Shown: piece by piece, positions 6,437 to 14,356 of the stretch | How the letters are laid out: each line of letters opens with the position of its first letter | How positions within the stretch are numbered: the first letter of the stretch is position 1 | Source: Firmicutes bacterium UBA2595 | Lineage (GTDB): Bacteria; Bacillota; Thermincolia; Thermincolales; UBA2595 | Direction of reading: 5' to 3' | Assembly (NCBI GenBank): GCA_002339745.1 | Contig: DDKP01000070.1 | Span: 1-15,867 of the forward strand | Length of the DNA stretch: 15,867 nt | The notes under the pieces: generated by a model | The model's database searches: none | Seen by the model: the letters and a program-made list of their open reading frames with translations, nothing else | Told to the model about the DNA's origin: nothing | Made by a program: the position numbers and the translations under genes

Positions 6437-8344
6437 GTGGAAAAAATGCAGATATTGGAAAAAATTGCTCCCTTTAACCTTCTGAATCAAAATATACTCT
6501 TGGAAATAAGGCCCAAAATCCAGGAAAAACTTTTCCCTAAGGGGAGTTTTTTCTTTAAACAGGGGGATTCCTCCCTACGGACACTCTTTATTCTTGTAGA
6601 CGGTTTCGCGGAAATAATTGTACACAATGAAAAGGGTGTGGAATCCGTTGTTGGATTACGGAAACCAAATGACTTCTTCGGGGAGACGGTAATTCTCACT
6701 GATAAACAATACCCCGCGTCGGTGCGGGCGGTAACTGACTGTTCATGCCTGCTCCTGGACCGGGAAACCTTTGAATTTCTTCTAACGAACAGCACCGAAT
6801 TCTCCAGTTTCTTCAGCCAGCTTCTTACCGATAGGCTCAGGGACATGTTTGCCGAAGTCGTTGTCGAACAGTCATACGATGCCTATGGAATGGATGCCAC
6901 GCCGTTTCGCAAAAGGGTCTGCGATATTATGACCTCCCCGGTCATAACCTGCAAGGAAGACGACCTGGTAACCTCGGCCGCCAGGGTACTGACGAAGAAC
7001 AGGATCAGTTCTCTGGTAGTAGTTAATAAACATAAGATTCCTGTCGGGATTATCACCGAATCTGACCTGGTCTCCAGAATACTCACCAGGGGTGAATGGC
7101 AGCCTGATATTAAGGTCAGGGATGTTATGACTCCCGATCCGGTCAGCCTGCCGCCGGACGCATTTTTTTACCAGGCCCTCCTGACAATGATCAAGAACCA
7201 GATTAAACAACTGCCTATTATTGAAAATAACAGGCTGGTGGGGATAGTGACCCTGCGCGACCTGGTACAGAGCCGCAGTACAGGCGCTATTACCACGGTC
7301 AGTAACATTGAATCTGAAACATCCATTGAAGGGTTGAAAAAAGCCAGCTACGGAATCGACAACGTTCTGAAAGCGCTTATTGCTGAAAAGGCTTCAGCCA
7401 GGGAGATTTGCGAGGTCATGACAGAATTCTATGACCGGCTGACAAGAAAGGTCATTCAAATATCGGAAAAACAGCTCGTCGATGAGGGTTATGGCGCCCC
7501 TCCTGTGGACTATTGCTGGATAACAATGGGAAGCAGCGGCCGAAAAGAACAGATTACGCGCACTGACCAGGATAATGGTATTATTTATGACGATTCCGAC
7601 CCCGCCAAAATGGAAGCCGCAGAAAAATACTTTTCAAAACTGGCGGAAAAAGTTGTGGATGGTCTCCACCAATGCGGTTTCGCCCTCTGTAAGGGAAACG
7701 TAATGGCCACCAATCCCCAGTGGCGGAAACCATATAAACAGTGGATTGAAACCGTTTTGTACTGGGTGCAGGAACCCCATTCGGAGATGCTGCGTAATTT
7801 CACCATTTTCCTCGACTTCAGACCCGTGGACGGCGCCCAGAATCTTGCTGACCAGCTTAGGCAAGCAGTAATCCGGATGATTCAAGACAATCCAATAGTA
7901 CTCCATTTTCTGGCCCGCGACGATCTTTCCCACGGGGTTCCCCTAGGCTTATTTAAAAAATTCCTTACAGACCGGTCAGAAAAACACAAAGGAGAAATTG
8001 ACATAAAAGGCTCCGCGCTGGTTCATATCGTGGACTGTATCCGTATTTTTGCCATTAGGGACGGAATCGCCCTTACCAACACTTTTGATAGGATACAGGA
8101 ACTAACCGCCAACGGCACCCTGCCTAAAGATGACGCCGAATTTATTGAGGCTGCCTATGAAACCCTGATGACCTTCCGGAACCGGGAAAACCTGCGTAAA
8201 GTAAGTATCGGACTGGAGCCTGACAATTATTTGAACCCGTACAAACTTAGCAAACGTGAACAATCCGTTCTAAAGGAGGCATTTAAGGCTATCAACAGGC
8301 TTCAGAATTTTACCGGCTCTTATTTCAGGGTTGAGGGTTTTTAA
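6437..8344 (+). CDS. Cyclic-nucleotide-binding-like / CBS pair / DUF294 nucleotidyltransferase-like signalling protein
   Basis: Four modules can be read in 635 residues: a cNMP-binding-like beta-barrel at about 12-140 (FGETVILTD at 80-88), two CBS domains at about 163-215 and 227-280 (DIMTSPVI, DVMTPDPV), a DUF294 nucleotidyltransferase-like domain with GSSGRKEQ at 365-372 and acidic D377/D379, and a helical DUF294 C-terminal domain to the end. This resembles the sensor-transferase layout of GlnD, but no substrate is known to me. CBS pairs bind adenine nucleotides, so energy-state sensing is a reasonable inference. The Arg that holds the cAMP phosphate in CRP (before S-A-x-V) is Tyr92 here, so cAMP binding is doubtful. 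The GTG start at 6437 is preferred over the ATG at 6446 because of spacing to GGGGGTGGA. It probably forms an operon with the exonuclease 42 bases downstream. Confidence 0.88.
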   Translation: MEKMQILEKIAPFNLLNQNILLEIRPKIQEKLFPKGSFFFKQGDSSLRTLFILVDGFAEIIVHNEKGVESVVGLRKPNDFFGETVILTDKQYPASVRAVTDCSCLLLDRETFEFLLTNSTEFSSFFSQLLTDRLRDMFAEVVVEQSYDAYGMDATPFRKRVCDIMTSPVITCKEDDLVTSAARVLTKNRISSLVVVNKHKIPVGIITESDLVSRILTRGEWQPDIKVRDVMTPDPVSLPPDAFFYQALLTMIKNQIKQLPIIENNRLVGIVTLRDLVQSRSTGAITTVSNIESETSIEGLKKASYGIDNVLKALIAEKASAREICEVMTEFYDRLTRKVIQISEKQLVDEGYGAPPVDYCWITMGSSGRKEQITRTDQDNGIIYDDSDPAKMEAAEKYFSKLAEKVVDGLHQCGFALCKGNVMATNPQWRKPYKQWIETVLYWVQEPHSEMLRNFTIFLDFRPVDGAQNLADQLRQAVIRMIQDNPIVLHFLARDDLSHGVPLGLFKKFLTDRSEKHKGEIDIKGSALVHIVDCIRIFAIRDGIALTNTFDRIQELTANGTLPKDDAEFIEAAYETLMTFRNRENLRKVSIGLEPDNYLNPYKLSKREQSVLKEAFKAINRLQNFTGSYFRVEGF

Positions 8345-8386
8345 CGGAAAAGCAGCCGGCAACCAACCAGAGGAAGTGTTGGCCTC

Positions 8387-9127
8387 ATGAAAGACCTCTT
8401 TAGGATTCTGCAATGGGCCGTGGGGTTGCGAAGTCCCCGGGAAGAAATCAACGGAGAAATCGACCCGGCAATCTTACTTGAGATAAGATACAAAACCATG
8501 GCCGAAAAAAACAAAATACCTCCGGATATTCCTCTTTCGAAGGCCAGATTTGTGGTTTTTGATTTGGAAACAACCGGCCTATACCCCTATGCAGGCGATA
8601 AGATAATTTCGGTCAGCGCTGTCATAGTGGAAAACGGGGTTATTAAAAAAGAGCCGTACTTTGATTACCTGGTCAACCCAAACCGACCGATACCTCCTAT
8701 CGCTACTGAAATCACCGGAATTAGCGACGAGATGGTCAGCAATGCCCCTTCTATTTTATGGGTCCTGAACGAATTTCTTAACTTTTCCCGGAACAGCATC
8801 CTGGTTGCTCATGCCGCAGATTTTGACCTGAGTTTCATTAATCTGGTTCTTAAGCAAACATGTCATACCAAGGTCTACCATCCAGTCGTAGATACATGTA
8901 CCCTGTCCGGCGCTCTTCTGACCGGCAAAAACTGCATCACTCTCGATGCTTTGATTAAATACTTCAAGCTTTCACCCGAAGGACGCCATACATCCTTGGG
9001 AGATGCCCTGGTAACCGCGGAAATCCTTATTCATTTCTTGAACATGTTGGCCCAACGCAATATAACAACCCTGGAAGACCTCTTAAATTACCTGCACCTG
9101 AGGGCTTTCAGTAACCGTCCCGATTGA
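8387..9127 (+). CDS. DEDDh 3'-5' exonuclease (DNA polymerase III epsilon-like)
   Basis: A cytoplasmic 246-residue single-domain exonuclease of the DnaQ superfamily. The catalytic set is complete: D59 and E61 in FDLETTGL, D147 in AHAADFDLSF, and H201 with D206 in HTSLGDALVTA. Residues 1-50 form an extra N-terminal helical stretch that many polymerase epsilon subunits lack. This subgroup often sits next to the DUF294 signalling protein in bacteria, as here, so it may act in nucleotide or RNA signal turnover rather than replication proofreading; that is inference. The ATG follows CAGAGGAAG at about ten bases. There is no promoter in the 42-base gap, so it relies on the upstream gene. It converges with the DUF503 gene with only 13 bases between. 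Confidence 0.88.
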   Translation: MKDLFRILQWAVGLRSPREEINGEIDPAILLEIRYKTMAEKNKIPPDIPLSKARFVVFDLETTGLYPYAGDKIISVSAVIVENGVIKKEPYFDYLVNPNRPIPPIATEITGISDEMVSNAPSILWVLNEFLNFSRNSILVAHAADFDLSFINLVLKQTCHTKVYHPVVDTCTLSGALLTGKNCITLDALIKYFKLSPEGRHTSLGDALVTAEILIHFLNMLAQRNITTLEDLLNYLHLRAFSNRPD

Positions 9128-9140
9128 TTTTTTGCTGTTT

Positions 9141-9422
9141 TCAAATTATTTCCGTCTTCCAAGAAATCATCTCAGCTTCCGTATTGTGCTCGATAAAACT
9201 GAGTACTTCAGTAATAATGCTGTCAACGTGCCGGCGATCCGAACTTATCGCCGCTATACCCAGCGCCGCTCTTTTCCATTCGTCGTGGAACCCTATTTCG
9301 GCGACAGAGACATTGAACCTCGTCCGCACCCTGTTGGTCAGGCTCTTAATCTCCCTTCGCTTGTCCTTTAGTGAGTTAGACCATTCGAGCCTTAATTCCA
9401 CTGTACATAAACCCACTATCAT
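9141..9422 (-). CDS. DUF503 family protein (YlxP-like)
   Basis: A 93-residue protein that reads as DUF503: start MIVGLCTVELRLEWSNSLKD, then KDKRREIKSLTNRVRTRFNV and a final helix region ending in VLSFIEHNT. The family is small, ferredoxin-fold-like and usually lies in the nusA-infB-rbfA operon as ylxP; here it instead ends an envelope gene cluster, so it may be an extra copy. The function is not established. The ATG is preceded by GGGGGAAGG, and the gene starts 23 bases after the VanW-protein stop, so the two are likely co-transcribed. Confidence 0.85.
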   Translation of the reverse strand: MIVGLCTVELRLEWSNSLKDKRREIKSLTNRVRTRFNVSVAEIGFHDEWKRAALGIAAISSDRRHVDSIITEVLSFIEHNTEAEMISWKTEII

Positions 9423-9445
9423 AGGCCTTCCCCCATAATCTCAGA

Positions 9446-10705
9446 TTACTGGCCTGAGACGTAATCGTCCTGAGATACCAGTTCTCTCCTGCCTTCTGCC
9501 CCATTAATGTAAAAGATTCGGTAGACCCTGGTATGAAGCCCGGAAATTCCCGAAGACGTGGTATTTAGTATTTTTTCCGTAAGTATTTGCACTGTCTCCC
9601 CTTCCCGCCTCGCACCCAACAATTGAACTATTATCCGACCGTTTTTTACCTCTGAATGTATATAGACCGGGGTCATGGAATTGTTTTTAAACCTGAGGTC
9701 CAGTTGGCCCAAGACCACTGCCGCATCCTGCCCACCGGCCACGTATCCCGGAGCCACGGCATGCGGATGCCGTTCCATTATTTCCAACCCGGCGTACAGC
9801 GCAGCCTGATAGAGGGTAGTGGCAACCTGGCTGGCGCCGCTGGATTCCCCGACAGCACGTCCATCTGCAACAGTGGAGATGTTCCGGTAATGAACCTCCT
9901 GTACCGCCGGCCCCATTATTTGATTAAAAGAAAATACTTCTCCAGGGCGTACAAGTTGTCCATTTAATGCGCCAACAGCTACAAAGATGTTTTCCTTCCT
10001 GTCCCCATTTCCGCGACTCAAAGGGGTTACCCCCAGACCTACCGGTTCTTTGATTCCAGCCAGGTCAGAAGCCGTATACCGTGGTCTGACCTCCGAAACA
10101 TCCAGCAACACGGGAACAACCTGTAGTCTCCCCAGGGCTTCCCTGATTTTTATATCATTGACAGAAGCCCTGTAATTTTTTCCCGTTACTTCACGGTTTA
10201 TTTTTAAACGGCTTCCCTCAAAGTCTATGCCGGCATCTTTGACTGCAACATTAATTTGAGACATTATCCCGGCCTGTATGCTCTTTAGTATTTCGTTATC
10301 TACGGTGTATTCTACGGGGAAATCCGGTTTTTCCCGCCGCAGGCGGAAGATTTCCAATCCATCGGTTAGTATGTTGTTTGTGTGTCCCATTTTTAAAGCT
10401 TTGTCAACAGTTGCCTCAATATCTGGCCTGAATCCCAGCGCATCATAGGAAAATACCCATTCACTGTCTCCATATCGTAAAACCAGACGGGCCGATTTTT
10501 GTTTCTGTGATATCTCTTGATTTAGCTTCTCAAATGCCTGTTCCTTCGTAAGGCCACCTATATAGGTTCCATTAATAGAAACCCCAGGGAAAATGACATT
10601 TTCCCCGGGGTTGGCAGCAAAAACCAATCCTCCGATAATACTGACCAATCCTTGGGTTAGCAGGAAAGCTAAAATCACTAGATATCTTTTCCAAAACTCA
10701 GGCAT
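9446..10705 (-). CDS. VanW-domain cell-envelope protein (YoaR-like)
   Basis: A 419-residue protein with an uncleaved signal-anchor or signal peptide (hydrophobic residues about 8-30), then a region of about 35-225 that resembles the peptidoglycan-binding-4 repeats (GVSINGTYIGGLTKEQA), and a VanW domain at about 236-365 (LVRPGEVFSFNQIMGP, ERHPHAVAPGYVAGGQDAAV). It probably acts outside the membrane on or near peptidoglycan; the chemistry of VanW is unknown. In typical VanW domains the helix start reads GGxCQVSTTLYNA; here it reads GASQVATTLYQA, with S292 where Cys is usual. The start at 10705 is chosen over a GTG at 10732 because GGGGGAAGGA lies six bases upstream. It is third in a four-gene minus-strand cluster. 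Confidence 0.85.
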   Translation of the reverse strand: MPEFWKRYLVILAFLLTQGLVSIIGGLVFAANPGENVIFPGVSINGTYIGGLTKEQAFEKLNQEISQKQKSARLVLRYGDSEWVFSYDALGFRPDIEATVDKALKMGHTNNILTDGLEIFRLRREKPDFPVEYTVDNEILKSIQAGIMSQINVAVKDAGIDFEGSRLKINREVTGKNYRASVNDIKIREALGRLQVVPVLLDVSEVRPRYTASDLAGIKEPVGLGVTPLSRGNGDRKENIFVAVGALNGQLVRPGEVFSFNQIMGPAVQEVHYRNISTVADGRAVGESSGASQVATTLYQAALYAGLEIMERHPHAVAPGYVAGGQDAAVVLGQLDLRFKNNSMTPVYIHSEVKNGRIIVQLLGARREGETVQILTEKILNTTSSGISGLHTRVYRIFYINGAEGRRELVSQDDYVSGQ

Positions 10706-10747
10706 ATTATTTCCTTCCCCCAGTTGTTGCACAAACAGATTAACTTT

Positions 10748-11533
10748 TTAACCCTTCGAATTCATTGAAAGTTCCGCGAATTTTCCGGCAGCTTTAGCCT
10801 TATCTAGGAGCTCTTCGGTTATCAAATCTCCTTCCTCGGCAATCACTTCCCCGTTTTCTGTTTCAATCCTCTTGGAAACTTTCCGGCCTAAGAGGTATTC
10901 CCGCTGCCTTTCTTCAAACAGTCGGGCCGCCTCGGATTGTGCCTGTTGACCAGGCGCGTGTTTTTCAGCCTGGGCGCTGGAATCACCCGTTTTTTTGTCT
11001 AAAGTTTTTACAGCATGAACGGGGGAAGAACCAGGCAGGCTATCGGTAAGTGATGCTTCCGCCCCCTCGTTAACTATTAAAACATCCTTTCCAAAAGTTA
11101 TTATCTGTTCGGAAGGAATGATTCCTTTCTTTCCGGAGCCGTCAGGCGGGACCAGTTCGCATCCCACTATTTTCCCCTCATTTTCATCGTCAACCAAAAA
11201 CTCGCCTACCGTACCGATAAGCTTTCCTTTTTTGGTCAAAACCCTGGTCCCTTTCACACGAACGTTTAGCTCCAACAAACCGGTGACCTCCGACTCTTTA
11301 GCCAGGTCACTTACGGAAGCAGAGTCTTTAATCGTTATCGCATATTCTCCGACTCCTTCAACCATTTTAAAAGGAAGAATCTTTACACCCAGGTACCTGA
11401 TGCCGTTATCCACCAGCAGGTACTCAACTGTTCCTTCGGCCGGATTCACCACCAAATCGCTGACGGAACCTACCTCTTTTCCGTCCTCAATGCTGATAAT
11501 GGACAGACCCAATAGTTCTTCACTTCTTTTCAT
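10748..11533 (-). CDS. Double PRC-barrel protein with C-terminal RNA-polymerase-like module
   Basis: A 261-residue soluble protein. Residues about 4-77 form one PRC-barrel (LLGLSIISIEDGKEVGSVSD) and about 88-165 a second (GTRVLTKKGKLIGTVGEFL). PRC-barrels are small beta-barrels known from the photosynthetic reaction-centre H subunit, the ribosome factor RimM and sporulation proteins. A Ser/Ala/Gln-rich linker (about 166-205) leads to a C-terminal segment, KVSKRIETENGEVIAEEGDL followed by ITEELLDKA, whose pattern resembles a short stretch seen in RNA polymerase beta and beta-prime; I treat that as similarity only. The function is unknown. The ATG follows TAGGAGAG. It lies 32 bases after the TPR-like protein and 42 before the VanW protein, so it is in the same operon. 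Confidence 0.8.
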   Translation of the reverse strand: MKRSEELLGLSIISIEDGKEVGSVSDLVVNPAEGTVEYLLVDNGIRYLGVKILPFKMVEGVGEYAITIKDSASVSDLAKESEVTGLLELNVRVKGTRVLTKKGKLIGTVGEFLVDDENEGKIVGCELVPPDGSGKKGIIPSEQIITFGKDVLIVNEGAEASLTDSLPGSSPVHAVKTLDKKTGDSSAQAEKHAPGQQAQSEAARLFEERQREYLLGRKVSKRIETENGEVIAEEGDLITEELLDKAKAAGKFAELSMNSKG

Positions 11534-11565
11534 CGGCTACTCTCCTAACATAAAGCTTTATAATC

Positions 11566-12444
11566 TCAAAGAGCTTCGTTCTTCCATTGATTTATTTTTT
11601 CTTCAGCGCTTACCCTAATTAGAGCCGGTATCCTGGAGTACGGCAGGTTGGGGCTATTTGCTTTCGACAGCATTTCCTGAAGTATTTCCAGGTATTTTAT
11701 GTTTATTGTTATTTCTCGCAAAACCGGATCTGACAAGTCAGAAAACCCGTCTGTCACAAACTGTTCCAAAAATTCCTTAGCCTTCCGGTATTGTCCAATT
11801 TCCTGCAGAGCGGCACATATATCAAACGCCAGCATAACCTTCAGATCTGGCGGTGGGTTGAGTTCGAGAGCTGAGGAAAAGTATTTTACGGTCAGATCCA
11901 GCTTCCCTTCAGATTTGGCATCGAAACCTCTCAAAATGTAGGATTGAAGCAGATCCGTGCTGTCTTGTACACTGAGGCGCCCAATACTCATAATCTCCTC
12001 TCCCTGTTTCCCATCCGAATTTGAGACTGCCCCTTCCTCACTATGACCGGGCATAGTATCCTCCTGACTATCGGCAGGAATCTCGGGTTCACCGGAGGAA
12101 TGCCCTGCTTCTTCCGGATTGTGACAGCAGGGAAATGATTCTTCCAGAACCGGTAACGATCGAGGATCCGGATCGCCGGAAGTTTCCGGAACCTGCTCTT
12201 TTATCTTCTTCTCCGTCTGGACTATATAATATGAACCCAAACTGGCAATAATCAGGTTTATTCCGATGGCGCCATATAAGTTCCAAACGCTGATCAGAAC
12301 AGGAAAAATCGCCGCTATAAAAAGTGAAAGCCCGGTTATAAAAATAAAAGCCTTCTGGGATAAGCCGTTGAATTTTACTTTCCGGTAGAAGATTGCTGCA
12401 AATACGATGTTTACGATCAGAATAACGGTATAGTACCGGGCCAT
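11566..12444 (-). CDS. Membrane protein with three N-terminal helices and a TPR-like C-terminal domain
   Basis: A 292-residue protein. Three hydrophobic segments are visible at about 4-20, 32-53 and 57-75, followed by a Glu/Pro/Ser-rich acidic linker (about 85-150) and a helical domain at about 158-262 with TPR-like helix pairs (AKSEGKLDLTVKYFSSALEL, EIGQYRKAKEFLEQFV). It probably anchors a protein-protein interaction domain to the membrane. I do not recognise the family. The frame continues upstream to 12597, but GGAGGTGG placed just before the ATG at 12444 and the hydrophobic start MARYYTVILIVNI favour the shorter form. It is the first gene of the cluster that includes the PRC-barrel and VanW proteins. 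Confidence 0.7.
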   Translation of the reverse strand: MARYYTVILIVNIVFAAIFYRKVKFNGLSQKAFIFITGLSLFIAAIFPVLISVWNLYGAIGINLIIASLGSYYIVQTEKKIKEQVPETSGDPDPRSLPVLEESFPCCHNPEEAGHSSGEPEIPADSQEDTMPGHSEEGAVSNSDGKQGEEIMSIGRLSVQDSTDLLQSYILRGFDAKSEGKLDLTVKYFSSALELNPPPDLKVMLAFDICAALQEIGQYRKAKEFLEQFVTDGFSDLSDPVLREITINIKYLEILQEMLSKANSPNLPYSRIPALIRVSAEEKINQWKNEAL

Positions 12445-12598
12445 ATTCCACCTCCCGGAGCAGTACCCAACGTTACCACTACTATTCGACGGATACCACT
12501 TAATTCCTTCACTCAGACGAGATATTTTTTTAAATTTCTGCAATCTGTGGCACTTTATCACAAAAACAGCCCACAAGTCAGGTTGTATCGTAAACAAG
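12445..12598 (-). other. Leader region of the TPR/PRC/VanW cluster
   Basis: A weak candidate promoter is CTGACT, 16 bases, GATAAA (about 12580-12553 on the minus strand) with a TG one base before the -10, giving an extended -10 shape. Each hexamer matches the consensus at four of six positions. The glgA terminator lies just upstream, so a separate promoter is expected here. Confidence 0.3.
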
Positions 12599-12648
12599 TT
12601 AAAAAAGAAGGATCTACTGCATTAACAATTCTTCATACAGGTAGATCC
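12599..12648 (-). terminator. Rho-independent terminator of glgA
   Basis: On the minus strand GGATCTACCTG (12648-12638) pairs with CAGTAGATCC (12619-12610) with one bulged C, around an 18-base loop, followed by TTCTTTTTT. It lies 45 bases after the glgA stop and separates that gene from the TPR/PRC/VanW cluster. Confidence 0.85.
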
Positions 12649-12692
12649 TCAGTATTTTACCATTGCTTCCTCCGTAACTTATAAGGATAAAT

Positions 12693-14177
12693 TTATCCAG
12701 TGCGCTCAAGCTTTGTATGTTTTTTGATGGCCAGGTCATATAATTCGAGGTATTCGGCTGCCGACCTGTTCCAGGAATAGTCCTGTTTCATGCAGTTAAT
12801 TGCAAGCCTGCACCACTTTTGCGGTTCTTCCGAATATAGTCTCAAAGCTCTTCTTATCGTTTCTAACATCGCTCCAGCATCATACGGCTCAAACGAAAAA
12901 CCGTTTCCGGATCCGGTCTCCGCATTGTAGTCAACGATCGTGTCTGCAAGCCCTCCGGTAGCCCTGACTATAGGAACCGTGCCGTACCGGAGGCTGATTA
13001 ACTGGCCCAACCCGCAAGGTTCATACCTTGATGGCATTAAAAACATGTCTGACCCGGCGTAAATCCTTTGCGCCAATATACCGTTAAACCCCAGGTATAA
13101 CCCTATCTTATGCGGATACTGCCGCCTTATTCCGGCGAACATCTCCTCGTAATACCTGTCACCCTCTCCCAGTATGATAAACTGCAGTTCTTCCTGCATT
13201 AACTCATGCAATGCGGCAGCAATCAGGTCCAGCCCCTTCTGGCCAACCAGCCGGGAAACAAGGCCGATAACCGGCACATCCCTGACCGGAAGATCCATTT
13301 CCTTTTGCAGAGCATGCTTGTTTTCGTATTTACCCTCGATTGAACCCGCGTTATACGTGCGGAAAATCCTCGGGTCAGTTTTCGGGTTGAATTCATGATA
13401 GTTAATCCCGTTCACAATACCATAAAGGTCCTGGGACCTCTTGCGCAGCAGTCCCTCAAACCCCTCACCATACGCCGGGGTTTGAATCTCCTGGGCGTAT
13501 CGCTTGCTCACCGTATTTATAACATCCGCAAACCGAAGGCCTGCCTTCATGAAACTGGTATGTCCATAAAACTCCAAACCCTCTGGGTGGAAATACTCCT
13601 TCCCAACTCCAAGTAGTCCCAGGCACTCCTTTGGGAAATTACCCTGGTAGAGCAGGTTGTGAATGGTAAATACAGTAGCTATCCGGTCATAAAATGGGTC
13701 ATCAGTGAATTTCTCCTTAACAAGAAAAGGTATCGGTCCTGACTGCCAGTCGTTACAGTGAATGATATCGGGCTGAAAATTAATCCTTTTCAGCATCTCC
13801 AGGACAGCAATAGAAAAAAAAGCAAACCGTTCGGCCTCATCACAGTGGCAGTACATGCCTTCCCGGTCAAAATAATGGTAATTATCGATAAAGTAAACGG
13901 GGACCCGCTTTATGCCCCCGCCTTCGGTCCTGGCCTCAATATGGGATTCCCTGATTATACAGGTTTCACTCCTGTTCCCGATTCTAACGGGGAAATCGGT
14001 TACCGTAGAGACACCGGTAATACCCCGATACCTGGGCAGCACTATTCTGACATCGTTTCCCATGGCCGAAAGTGCCTTCGGCAAAGACCCGGCCACATCA
14101 GCAAGCCCCCCTGTCTTAGCGAAAGGCACAACCTCCGATGAAACAAAAAGGACCTTTAAATTCCTGTCCAGCATCAT
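12693..14177 (-). CDS. glgA: Glycogen synthase (ADP-glucose type, GT5)
   Basis: Transfers glucose from ADP-glucose to the growing alpha-1,4-glucan chain, in the cytoplasm. At 494 residues it has the length of bacterial GlgA, with two Rossmann domains. Signatures are KTGGLADVAGSLP at 21-33 (ADP-glucose loop), HCNDWQSG at 140-147, TIHNLLYQGNF at 171-181, VNGINYHEFNP at 255-265, SRLVGQKGLD at 308-317 (phosphate-binding Arg and Lys), and PSRYEPCGLGQL with catalytic-site E386. The ATG at 14177 follows GGAGGGA at seven bases; the second ATG three bases on is equally possible. There is no glgC, glgB or glgP in the window, so ADP-glucose supply must be encoded elsewhere. It is divergent from the SLH protein gene and ends in a clear terminator. 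Confidence 0.96.
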   Translation of the reverse strand: MMLDRNLKVLFVSSEVVPFAKTGGLADVAGSLPKALSAMGNDVRIVLPRYRGITGVSTVTDFPVRIGNRSETCIIRESHIEARTEGGGIKRVPVYFIDNYHYFDREGMYCHCDEAERFAFFSIAVLEMLKRINFQPDIIHCNDWQSGPIPFLVKEKFTDDPFYDRIATVFTIHNLLYQGNFPKECLGLLGVGKEYFHPEGLEFYGHTSFMKAGLRFADVINTVSKRYAQEIQTPAYGEGFEGLLRKRSQDLYGIVNGINYHEFNPKTDPRIFRTYNAGSIEGKYENKHALQKEMDLPVRDVPVIGLVSRLVGQKGLDLIAAALHELMQEELQFIILGEGDRYYEEMFAGIRRQYPHKIGLYLGFNGILAQRIYAGSDMFLMPSRYEPCGLGQLISLRYGTVPIVRATGGLADTIVDYNAETGSGNGFSFEPYDAGAMLETIRRALRLYSEEPQKWCRLAINCMKQDYSWNRSAAEYLELYDLAIKKHTKLERTG

Positions 14178-14231
14178 TTTATATTCCCTCCGTGAGTGTA
14201 ATACCTCTGATTGGTTTTTCCTCGGGATAAA

Positions 14232-14261
14232 ATCCTATCTTAGAGTATGGAAATAAGGCAA
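14232..14261 (-). promoter_or_regulatory. Possible promoter of glgA
   Basis: TTGCCT (14261-14256) is followed after 18 bases by TAGGAT (14237-14232), four of six matches in each hexamer. It is about 55 bases upstream of the ATG. The evidence is moderate only. Confidence 0.35.
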
Positions 14262-14356
14262 CATTTATGCGGTTCGGTCTTTAGCCACCCCCATAAAACC
14301 GGCCTTTCTTTCGATATCTATATATAACCCTTTTGTTAGAGAGGAGGTTCCGGCAA

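Noticed and set aside
9128..9140. Shared terminator between the convergent exonuclease and DUF503 genes
   Set aside because: The 13-base gap contains only a short T-run and no hairpin.
11118..11618. Plus-strand open frame of 166 codons opposite the PRC-barrel gene
   Set aside because: The minus-strand frame has two recognisable PRC-barrels and a good ribosome site; the plus frame is Ser/Thr/Pro-rich without a domain.
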